DNA from: Thermoplasmata archaeon
Lineage (GTDB): Archaea; Thermoplasmatota; Thermoplasmata; SG8-5
NCBI GenBank assembly: GCA_030655715.1
Contig: JAUSPR010000203.1
Span: 1-7,495, forward strand
Length of the DNA stretch: 7,495 bases
Reading direction: 5' to 3'
This document shows positions 1 to 5,322 of this stretch, in pieces; position 1 is the first letter of the stretch, and each line of letters begins with the position of its first letter. Below the pieces are notes generated by a model, which was not told where the DNA came from, made no database searches, and worked only from the letters and a program-made list of their open reading frames with translations. The position numbers and the translations under genes were made by a program.

Positions 1-26
1 AATTGACGGATGGCTATTTTAAATCG

Positions 27-111
27 GGTAATTTTCAATTTGGTAATTGACGGGGCGGCATATTGGCGATTTGGTAATTGGGTAATTTTCGATTGGGTAA
101 TTGACGGGACG
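27..111. repeat. degenerate GGTAATT-type direct repeats
   Basis: Two 31-bp direct copies, 27-57 and 81-111, differ at three positions and are 54 bp apart. The heptamer GGTAATT occurs five times (27, 42, 73, 81, 96), and the motif AATTGACGG is seen at 1-9 and 45-53. No open reading frame of note covers the stretch. It looks like an AT-rich non-coding minisatellite or decayed repeat; its role is unknown. Confidence 0.75.
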
Positions 112-125
112 CCTTTATCCCAGCC

Positions 126-160
126 ACAATTAACAAATTTACAATTAACAAATCTACAAT
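126..160. repeat. 15-bp tandem repeat (2.3 copies)
   Basis: Positions 126-140 and 141-155 are copies of a 15-bp AT-rich unit (ACAATTAACAAATYT) with one mismatch; 156-160 begins a third copy. The second copy lies inside the 59-bp element that recurs inverted at the right end of the window, so the tandem repeat is probably part of a dispersed repeat family. Confidence 0.75.
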
Positions 161-194
161 CCCCCGAGCAAACTTCAGAAGACTGAACTCTTAC
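136..194 (+). repeat. left copy of a 59-bp window-spanning inverted repeat
   Basis: Read on the plus strand, this segment matches the reverse complement of 7437-7495 at 55 of 59 positions. Homology stops sharply at 194 on the inner side. The outer boundary cannot be seen because the right copy runs off the window. Inside it lies a short hairpin: TTCAG at 174-178, loop 179-182, CTGAA at 183-187. The stem is identical in both copies and one of the four differences falls in its loop. It sits just upstream of the TATA box of the TPR gene. It may be a dispersed MITE-like repeat or a rearrangement boundary; no transposase is seen. Confidence 0.85.
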
Positions 195-210
195 GTCAGT
201 TTCAAATATA

Positions 211-220
211 TTTTTATATA
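211..220 (+). promoter_or_regulatory. TATA box of the TPR-protein gene
   Basis: The sequence TTTTTATATA lies in a strongly AT-rich tract. Archaeal transcription usually starts about 25-27 bp downstream of the box centre, which points to about 240-243 here. That would place the TTG at 239 at or before the transcript start and favours the ATG at 257. Inferred from position and composition only. Confidence 0.6.
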
Positions 221-256
221 TTCTTAATCGCATGACCTTTGGAGAGTGGATGCACG

Positions 257-1771
257 ATGATGTTGAGAAATGGCGTTTCATTAGTTAGAAGTTATATTTT
301 CCTTGGAGTTCTGGGTGCAGTAGCTGGTGTGAGAAAAGGCAGCGTTTCCAAACTCATCACCGAGGGAAACGAGCATTACCGCAAAGGAAGACTGGGCGAG
401 GCTATTAAAGCCTACAACCAGGCACTTCAGATTGATCCAGACAACCCAATAGCCTGGAACAATAAAGGACTGATTCTTGCAGTAGCTGGCAACTATGGTG
501 AGGCGCTCAAATGCCATAAGAAGGCTGTCGAGCTTGACCCGAAACATGTTGATGCCACGTCGAATGTCGGCATGACATATGCGAAATTGAACAACTTTGA
601 AGATGCACTCATATGGTACGATAAAGCACTCAAGCTCAATTCATCACATGAAACAACCTGGAACAATAAAGGCAACTTGCTTTCCAAGCTCGACAGGTGT
701 GATGAGGCATTGAAGTGCTATGACAAGGCACTGGACATCAACTCGAATTACATGGCCGCGATGAACAACAAGGCGGTGGAACTTATTCATCTCAAGAATT
801 ATGACGAGGCACTGGCTCTTCTTAACAAAGTGCTCAAATCAAGACCATTGTTCTCCGAGGGATGGTATGTCAAGGGCAAAGCCTACATTGGAATGAGAGA
901 GTTCGACAAGGCTATAGTTTGCCTGGAAAGAGCGCATAGACTCAATCCAGAGTTTGCACAGGCAAAACGGGCACTGGATGTTCTTAAAACCAAGCTCGTA
1001 GAACCACCAGGTATCAAGGCCAAGGGAACAGAGAAGAAAGTTCCAAAAACCGAAAGTGAGAGAGTGAAGGTGGAGAAGACAATTCAGAAAGAGATATTGA
1101 AACCTCGCTCCAGCACCGAGATAATGGGCGATGAATTCGAACGCCCGGAGGAGCATCTGACAAAGGACGAAAGACTTGCTCAAGAGTATGTTACAGACGA
1201 ACACCAGTCATCCACATTGCTGAAAAATGCAGTGGGCAATAAATTGAGTAAACCAGCCCTGGATAGGGCACTGGAAGGTCTGGAGAGAAAAGGTCTGGTT
1301 GAATCCAAGAAAGTAGGTAGAGGCATGACATATGCCAGGACCCAGGACCTTGGAAGCATCGAAGAGGAAATAATCGAAGAAAGGGAAGAGCAGGAACCGG
1401 AGGATGTCAGCAATGATATTCATGGCTTGATTACCCGGGCGAAGAGATATATCGATAGCGGTCGATACACAGATGCGGCCAGCAATCTACGGAAAGCTCT
1501 CAAAATCAATCCCTATGACGAAATGGCCACCTGCCTTCTTGCGCAGACCCAGTATGAAATGGGTGAACGTGACCGCGCAATAAACACCATATCCAAAATT
1601 TTTGTCCAGAAGCCTGATTTCATTCCTGCATGGTTCACGCTGGCAAACGCAACACTCAAGGCAAAGGAATATACTGATGCGACAGAATGCTTCAGAAAGA
1701 TACTTGAATTGCAGCCAGGCAATGCCGAAGCCAAGAAGGGATTGGATATTTGCGAGGGCGCAATGGAGTGA
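257..1771 (+). CDS. TPR / winged-helix / TPR protein
   Basis: A 504-residue protein counted from ATG 257, probably a protein-protein interaction scaffold with a possible nucleic-acid-binding module; its partner is unknown. Six tandem 34-residue TPRs span about residues 30-233, with the typical W-N-N-K-G, Y-x-K-A-L and x-P-x signatures. A charged linker follows. At about residues 305-365 is a segment ending in L-x-R-A-L-E-G-L-E-R-K-G-L-V-E-S, then a short wing and R-G-M-T-Y-A-R, which reads as a winged helix. After an acidic stretch, three further TPR-like units occupy about 390-495. The first 24 residues are hydrophobic with one arginine, so they could be a weak membrane anchor or non-native. 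ATG 257 was chosen because the TATA box at 211-220 puts the transcript start near 242, and GGAG/GTGGA lies at 241-250. A TTG at 239 and a GTG at 329, just before the first TPR, are alternatives. TPR and fold calls are solid to fair; the cellular role is unknown. Confidence 0.85.
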   Translation: MMLRNGVSLVRSYIFLGVLGAVAGVRKGSVSKLITEGNEHYRKGRLGEAIKAYNQALQIDPDNPIAWNNKGLILAVAGNYGEALKCHKKAVELDPKHVDATSNVGMTYAKLNNFEDALIWYDKALKLNSSHETTWNNKGNLLSKLDRCDEALKCYDKALDINSNYMAAMNNKAVELIHLKNYDEALALLNKVLKSRPLFSEGWYVKGKAYIGMREFDKAIVCLERAHRLNPEFAQAKRALDVLKTKLVEPPGIKAKGTEKKVPKTESERVKVEKTIQKEILKPRSSTEIMGDEFERPEEHLTKDERLAQEYVTDEHQSSTLLKNAVGNKLSKPALDRALEGLERKGLVESKKVGRGMTYARTQDLGSIEEEIIEEREEQEPEDVSNDIHGLITRAKRYIDSGRYTDAASNLRKALKINPYDEMATCLLAQTQYEMGERDRAINTISKIFVQKPDFIPAWFTLANATLKAKEYTDATECFRKILELQPGNAEAKKGLDICEGAME

Positions 1772-1825
1772 TTTCAAAGTGCAGGTTATTAAAATGTTAA
1801 ATTCATTATAATAAGGCCAGTCATT

Positions 1826-1840
1826 CGAAAGTTTTAAATA
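1826..1840 (+). promoter_or_regulatory. BRE/TATA promoter of the 72-residue protein gene
   Basis: CGAAA at 1826-1830 fits an archaeal BRE and is followed directly by TTTTAAATA at 1832-1840, a near-consensus TATA box. Transcription would start near 1862, giving an untranslated leader of about 55 nt before the ATG at 1918. This is the cleanest promoter in the window. Confidence 0.75.
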
Positions 1841-1860
1841 CAAATGTTAGCCATATAGGT

Positions 1861-1887
1861 CTGGCTTCTAACTGGCTGAAAAGCCAG
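1861..1887 (+). promoter_or_regulatory. 5' leader with two mutually exclusive hairpins
   Basis: The segment AAGCCAG at 1881-1887 can pair with CTGGCTT at 1861-1867 (7 bp, 13-nt loop). Its last six bases, 1882-1887, can instead pair with CTGGCT at 1872-1877 around a GAAA tetraloop (6 bp). Both lie at or after the predicted transcript start near 1862 and before the Shine-Dalgarno at 1906. The pairings are read directly from the sequence. A regulatory or mRNA-stabilising role is inference, and if transcription starts a few bases later only the tetraloop hairpin would exist. Confidence 0.5.
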
Positions 1888-1905
1888 GCAGAAGAAAAAA
1901 CGATT

Positions 1906-1911
1906 GGAGGA
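1906..1911 (+). promoter_or_regulatory. strong Shine-Dalgarno site
   Basis: GGAGGA matches the anti-Shine-Dalgarno end of archaeal 16S rRNA. It leaves 7 nt between GGAGG and the ATG at 1918, against 13 nt to the second ATG at 1924, so it selects 1918 as the start. Confidence 0.8.
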
Positions 1912-1917
1912 AAAAAA

Positions 1918-2136
1918 ATGGTAATGGAACCGATAAGTGTGGATAAGGCAATTGACATTGCCAAGAGGAAGGGTCTGAAACCGGGTCGCGTGAAGGGAAC
2001 AAAGGGCGTTCAGTTCACAAAGGGAAAGAACCCGCGCTTAGAGACAATCGACTGGGACGAATTCAAGAGAACACTGGGTGCCAGGAAACTCCAGGTCTAC
2101 GAGAGCGGCGGCTGGATGAAGATAATGAAGAAGTGA
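1918..2136 (+). CDS. small basic conserved-looking protein of unknown function
   Basis: A 72-residue, lysine-rich, clearly basic protein that I do not recognise with confidence. Residues 4-20 look like an amphipathic helix (I-S-V-D-K-A-I-D-I-A-K-R-K-G-L). Residues 21-40 form a basic, glycine-containing segment (K-P-G-R-V-K-G-T-K-G, then F-T-K-G-K-N-P-R). Residues 43-53 (T-I-D-W-D-E-F-K-R-T-L) look like a second helix, and the end is Y-E-S-G-G-W-M-K-I-M-K-K. There are no cysteines, membrane segments or signal peptide, so it is probably cytoplasmic; the charge allows nucleic-acid or ribosome binding, but this is not shown. It is a single-gene unit with its own BRE/TATA promoter, structured leader, strong Shine-Dalgarno and a terminator overlapping the stop codon. 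Those signals make it a real and probably well-expressed gene despite its size. Confidence 0.85.
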   Translation: MVMEPISVDKAIDIAKRKGLKPGRVKGTKGVQFTKGKNPRLETIDWDEFKRTLGARKLQVYESGGWMKIMKK

Positions 2137-2169
2137 TGGTCTATACCATCACTCTTTTTCTATTTTTTT
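2132..2169 (+). terminator. hairpin/T-run terminator overlapping the stop codon
   Basis: A perfect 9-bp stem (2132-2140 with 2145-2153) closes a 4-nt CTAT loop and is followed by CTTTTTCTATTTTTTTA. The TGA stop codon of the small gene (2134-2136) lies in the left arm. T-rich tracts alone terminate archaeal RNA polymerase, so the T-runs are the functional core; the hairpin may also protect the mRNA 3' end. Confidence 0.75.
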
Positions 2170-2216
2170 ATTCTATTATCAATTGTTTTCAAATAATATT
2201 GTAATGCCAGCAGCAT

Positions 2217-2238
2217 GCCACGCCTGTAAGGGCGGGGT
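2217..2238. repeat. third, degenerate copy of the GC-hairpin core
   Basis: This 22-bp segment matches the hairpin core at 2291-2312 at 20 of 22 positions. One of the changes breaks a C-G pair near the base of the stem. The flanking sequence does not continue the homology, so only the palindrome is shared. Confidence 0.65.
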
Positions 2239-2284
2239 ACTGGTAGCAATGTCGTATTGGGTGACAAATACCAATTGCATGATT

Positions 2285-2357
2285 CGTGAAGCCCCGCCTG
2301 TGAGGGCGGGGTCTATTTTGATAGCTCTTGCACTGATGCTTTTCTTTCATCCTTGAC
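2285..2357. repeat. 73-bp direct repeat with GC-rich hairpin, copy 1
   Basis: Positions 2285-2357 match 2427-2499 at 69 of 73 positions, and the first 49 bp are identical. The repeat contains a 7-bp stem, CCCCGCC at 2292-2298 with GGCGGGG at 2305-2311, then TCTATTTTGATAG. The GC content contrasts strongly with the AT-rich surroundings. The palindrome resembles subterminal hairpins of IS200/IS605-type (TnpB/IS1341) elements, but no transposase or TnpB gene is present. A role as a bidirectional transcription barrier between two convergent genes is also possible. Confidence 0.8.
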
Positions 2358-2426
2358 ATATGATAGCATTTTCACATTGCGGATTACGAACAAAAGATAC
2401 GAAGGAAAATACCAGCCATCCCCCCC

Positions 2427-2499
2427 CGTGAAGCCCCGCCTGTGAGGGCGGGGTCTATTTTGATAGCTCTTGCACAGAAGCGTTTCTTTCATCCTTCAC
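2427..2499. repeat. 73-bp direct repeat with GC-rich hairpin, copy 2
   Basis: Second copy, 142 bp downstream of the first, with four mismatches, all in the last 24 bp. The hairpin arms are CCCCGCC (2434-2440) and GGCGGGG (2447-2453). It is preceded by a run of eight Cs (2420-2427). Apart from these repeats and the hairpin core at 2217-2238, the gap between 2170 and 2589 shows no convincing gene; a 7-bp AT-rich stem (2564-2570 with 2584-2590) sits at the end of the protease gene. Confidence 0.8.
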
Positions 2500-2589
2500 G
2501 TTGCAACTTAGAATCAAAATCTGTTTTTGGTAATTAACCAGAACATTGTGAATTTGCCCATGAAATTATCAACCTGGCAGACAGATAAT

Positions 2590-4059
2590 TCAAAACTCTA
2601 TCTGCTGTTTTTCTTCCTTCTTTTCAACTGGTTGTTCCTTGACATGAACAGAACCGCATTTCATGCATGTTAATTTTCCAGCATCATAACTCGCTCCGGT
2701 GCTGCTGCAATTCGGACATACGAATCCACCAGATCCGGCGGGCTGCGGCCTCTGGGGCGGCGGCTGGACTATGGGCCTGGCTGGAGGAGGTTGCTGCGGT
2801 TGATCGTAAGCCCTTGGAGGCGGCGGGACAGTTCCCTGCGGATACTGCCAATTGGTAGGAGGTGGAGGCTGGTATTGCATCTGCTGCCAGTGCGGCGGCG
2901 GAGGCGGTGCATAACCCATGACTGGTGGTGGTGCTGTCGATGCCTGGAGAACCAGTCTCTTGGGCATTAGCTTTGTCAAGAACTCAATAAGATAATGAAT
3001 GAAGAAATATGCGCCTGCAACCATCCAGATGAGTATGAAAATGCTCATGAGCATCTCGACGCCTGCATTGTTTGGCCATATCTCGGTGACCGATGAGCTC
3101 AGATTGATTGAAAAATGAATGAGAATTGATGCATGAAGACCATATCTCGTGAATGCCCAGCCAAGCGCATATCCGGTGATAAGAACTTGCGGTACCTTCC
3201 AGAAATCCCATGAGGCCACATGCGCGAACGCGAACATGAGTGACGAGAAAGTGATAAGTGCCAGTGTCAGAGGAGTGAGACCAAGACCGCCGCCGAATAT
3301 CTTGAGAAAAGGCTTGTCCCGTTTCTGTATCAAGCCCGCAATAACCAATGGTACACCGACAAGCAGCACCCTGGAAATAAATTCCTCATAAACCGAAGCG
3401 CTGAACAATCCGTAAATTAATTCCGGTCTGGAAAGGCTGTCGAAATCTGGACTGCCCATCTCCACATTGATCATCGCGAGAAAAATGAAATATGCAACGC
3501 TGAAGAAAATGCTGGCCATAAAAAGTTTGGCAACCCCTTCCAGGCTGCTGGTGGCTTTCTCTGGAGTAATGAAGGATGCTAAAACCCGACCTTTCTTTGA
3601 CATCCAGCATTTCAGCATATCAAAATTGGCATAAGTGAATGCACATACAAGGATTCCGAGAATCATGAAATGCCAGGCCTGGAATGCTGGCCCGTTTATT
3701 GTGAACAGCAGTGTGGGCACCGGTGTGATTATGAATATATACTCTATTGGAAGTTCCAGTATTGACGGGTCTGCTGCCTGCGGAATTGGCGTCGTAACCC
3801 AGTCCTGTATCTCCGGAGTCATACCCAGAACTATTATGAAGCTCATGAAGAGCATGATGAGAAAGGTAATAAATCCGACACTCCATAACATGGTTTTAAT
3901 GGTTGTGACGAGCTCCATGAACGGGTTGTAGGGGCGCGGCCAACCTCCTGGTGGTGGGACGTGAGGAGGCGGCTGCCATCCATAAGTCGGGGGTGGAGGT
4001 GGCAATGGTTCGAATGATACCGATTCTTGACCGGCATTTGATGTATCCTGACCTTCCAT
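2590..4059 (-). CDS. CPBP (CAAX/Abi) family membrane protease with proline-rich arms and zinc ribbon
   Basis: A 489-residue multi-pass membrane protein, likely an intramembrane glutamic protease of the CPBP/Abi family; its substrate is unknown. Residues 1-45 are proline-rich (runs of P at 20-24). About eight hydrophobic segments follow between residues 55 and 360. The three family motifs are present: E-E-F-I-S-R (E225, E226, R230), F-A-F-A-H (F276, H280) and H-F-S-I-N (H315, N319), the last preceded by G-L-H at 307-309 as is usual. A proline/glutamine-rich linker (about 376-440) leads to a zinc ribbon with C448-x2-C451 and C465-x2-C468, then a charged tail. Catalytic residues appear intact, so it should be active. 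The core family averages roughly half this length; the extra comes from the arms and ribbon. ATG 4059 has no Shine-Dalgarno and an AT-rich box about 28 bp upstream, which suggests a leaderless mRNA. The nuclease gene upstream is on the same strand but 148 bp away. Confidence 0.9.
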   Translation of the reverse strand: MEGQDTSNAGQESVSFEPLPPPPPTYGWQPPPHVPPPGGWPRPYNPFMELVTTIKTMLWSVGFITFLIMLFMSFIIVLGMTPEIQDWVTTPIPQAADPSILELPIEYIFIITPVPTLLFTINGPAFQAWHFMILGILVCAFTYANFDMLKCWMSKKGRVLASFITPEKATSSLEGVAKLFMASIFFSVAYFIFLAMINVEMGSPDFDSLSRPELIYGLFSASVYEEFISRVLLVGVPLVIAGLIQKRDKPFLKIFGGGLGLTPLTLALITFSSLMFAFAHVASWDFWKVPQVLITGYALGWAFTRYGLHASILIHFSINLSSSVTEIWPNNAGVEMLMSIFILIWMVAGAYFFIHYLIEFLTKLMPKRLVLQASTAPPPVMGYAPPPPPHWQQMQYQPPPPTNWQYPQGTVPPPPRAYDQPQQPPPARPIVQPPPQRPQPAGSGGFVCPNCSSTGASYDAGKLTCMKCGSVHVKEQPVEKKEEKQQIEF

Positions 4060-4080
4060 AATTATGGAGATAATAGTATC

Positions 4081-4093
4081 TAATTAATAATGG
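4081..4093 (-). promoter_or_regulatory. probable TATA region of the protease gene
   Basis: On the minus strand this reads CCATTATTAATTA, centred about 28 bp before the ATG at 4059. The spacing fits transcription starting at or very near the start codon, and no Shine-Dalgarno is seen there. Inferred from spacing and composition. Confidence 0.45.
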
Positions 4094-4145
4094 TAATGCC
4101 ACAATAGGCCTCTGGACCACGATGAAACTTGTTTTTATCTGTACG

Positions 4146-4195
4146 GTGCATGGTAGGTCATGCACAATGCATGGTAGGTCATGCACAATGCATGG
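4146..4195. repeat. 21-bp tandem repeat of a palindrome, operator-like
   Basis: Units at 4147-4167 and 4168-4188 are identical, and a third begins at 4189-4195. Each unit carries the arms TGCATG and CATGCA around a 6-nt GTAGGT centre; the first palindrome (4146-4165) has 7-bp arms. Five TGCATG/CATGCA hexamers result. The 21-bp period is two turns of B-DNA, so bound dimers would sit on the same face. The array lies roughly 90-140 bp upstream of the protease start and just beyond the nuclease stop codon. No T-run follows on the minus strand, so a terminator is less likely. Confidence 0.8.
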
Positions 4196-4207
4196 CAAAT
4201 CCTGGAA

Positions 4208-5227
4208 TTAATTCAACCGTTCAGGACACACCGACTTCCTGGAACAATTCCTGCACTTACCTGGTTTGTTATGGTTCCGGTGGGCGGTTCCGGTCTTCAT
4301 TATCGCGCGCATTTCTACAAGTTTGGATATAACCATTTCCTTGAGGGCGGCATCGTACTCCACCTCGTTCTCTGTCTGGCCATATCTGAGTATGCCATGT
4401 GACGGCGGCTTCCCGAACTCCTCCTCGATAAGAACGCAGTATGCCGCAACCTGCAAGATATGGGAGAACAATGGCCCTCTCGGAACTCTGCCTGTCTTGA
4501 TCTCCACCGGAATGTGCTCATCAGCCACAAGCAATACATAATCCGGCCTGCCTGAAAGTCCATATTTTTCAGAGACAAAGAGCTTCGGTTTCCTGTCATT
4601 GGAATCAACATAGGTTATCTGTTGCGAGACCTGATGCTTCCGTCTCTTGAACAGCGCCAACTCGAATCTCTTCAAAGAGTGATAGAGAAAATAGCATGCC
4701 GCAACCAGCCAGGCAAGGGATATGGCCTGGAGAATCTGCGCCATCTTTGGCTGGAAAAAATCCGAAAGTAATGTTACCGAATTAACTCCGATGACTGCCG
4801 CTACAACCGCAAAAATAAGGATAATTCTCTGGTACTTGAGATTGGAAGAACCTCTGGGCATTGACTCGGCCTTGTAAAGGAAATAGCATGCTGCCAGAAT
4901 CCATATCAGTGCTATGACGCCCATTATCATGCCGATGTCCTGGCCTACCTCGAATACAAGGGAAACGCCAATCACGGAAATCAAAGTAGCTGCAATAGCG
5001 AACCACAGGACTATGCTCTCGAACATCTTTGCCTGGCTTTCCTCCTGGATGATACTGCCCAGGTCTTGCGCGACTTTGTCATGCGCCACTTCACCGGTGT
5101 CAAGAGCTTCCGATTCTGGTTCTGGCTGACTCTGGCTCAGCCACCAACTTAACGGACAATATCCATATTTCTCAAGCGAGCTGGCAGATATTGTTTTCTC
5201 TTTCCCCGATGAAACATGTTCGCCCAT
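4208..5227 (-). CDS. Cas4-like PD-(D/E)XK nuclease with a four-helix membrane insertion
   Basis: A 339-residue protein counted from ATG 5227, resembling Cas4/RecB-type exonucleases that carry an iron-sulfur cluster. Seen in order: Y-G-Y-C-P (C24), H49 in G-E-V-A-H (motif I), four hydrophobic helices at about 68-92, 98-119, 132-155 and 163-183, then G-R-P-D (D229), E-I-K-T-G-R (E242, K244), Q-V-A-A-Y (Q259, Y263), and C325-x2-C328-x5-C334. The metal-binding and cluster residues all look present, so it should be active. Arg/Lys-rich segments after helices 2 and 4 and an even helix count place both nuclease halves in the cytoplasm. The two helix pairs look like an internal duplication. Usual Cas4 proteins are about 170-220 residues, so the insertion explains the extra length. 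A TTG at 5242 would add five residues, but the TATA box at 5251-5260 favours ATG 5227. No cas1, cas2 or CRISPR array is near: a solo Cas4-like protein, role unknown. Confidence 0.85.
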   Translation of the reverse strand: MGEHVSSGKEKTISASSLEKYGYCPLSWWLSQSQPEPESEALDTGEVAHDKVAQDLGSIIQEESQAKMFESIVLWFAIAATLISVIGVSLVFEVGQDIGMIMGVIALIWILAACYFLYKAESMPRGSSNLKYQRIILIFAVVAAVIGVNSVTLLSDFFQPKMAQILQAISLAWLVAACYFLYHSLKRFELALFKRRKHQVSQQITYVDSNDRKPKLFVSEKYGLSGRPDYVLLVADEHIPVEIKTGRVPRGPLFSHILQVAAYCVLIEEEFGKPPSHGILRYGQTENEVEYDAALKEMVISKLVEMRAIMKTGTAHRNHNKPGKCRNCSRKSVCPERLN

Positions 5228-5250
5228 GTGGACACCATTCAATCCAGACG

Positions 5251-5260
5251 ATATATAATT
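5251..5260 (-). promoter_or_regulatory. TATA box of the nuclease gene, possibly shared divergently
   Basis: On the minus strand this reads AATTATATAT, preceded by an A-rich GTAGAAA that fits a BRE. Its centre is about 28 bp before the ATG at 5227, which implies a leaderless or nearly leaderless transcript. The same box reads ATATATAATT on the plus strand and could also serve mtnA, with transcription starting near 5282. Confidence 0.6.
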
Positions 5261-5291
5261 TTCTACAGAATTTACTGGTATCCTGAGTCAT

Positions 5292-5307
5292 CGAAAGCCC
5301 CAAATAC
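5292..5307 (+). promoter_or_regulatory. alternative promoter element upstream of mtnA
   Basis: CGAAA at 5292-5296 followed by CCCCAAATACA resembles the BRE/TATA arrangement at 1826-1840 but with a poorer TATA part. It would start transcription near 5330, after the GTG at 5323, and would then favour the ATG at 5338. It competes with the better box at 5251-5260. Confidence 0.3.
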
Positions 5308-5322
5308 ATTCACGGGGATTCA

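Noticed and set aside
230..238. GCATGACCT shared between the TPR-gene promoter and the palindrome array (reverse strand of 4156-4164 and 4177-4185)
   Set aside because: A single 9-bp match without the second palindrome arm is too weak to claim a common operator.
2217..2499. Possible CRISPR array from the repeated hairpins
   Set aside because: Only two full copies and one core, with repeat lengths and spacings (74 and 142 bp) that do not fit CRISPR repeats and spacers, and no cas1 or cas2 nearby.
2137..2589. A hidden small protein gene in the convergent gap
   Set aside because: No frame with a credible start, ribosome site and protein-like composition was found; the stretch is explained by a terminator and repeats.
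4007..4015. GGTTCGAAT, a tRNA T-loop-like word
   Set aside because: It lies inside the protease coding region and has no flanking T-stem, anticodon arm or acceptor stem.
4129..4332. Plus-strand open frame across the 21-bp repeats
   Set aside because: Its repetitive start is just translated tandem repeat and the rest overlaps the nuclease gene antisense.
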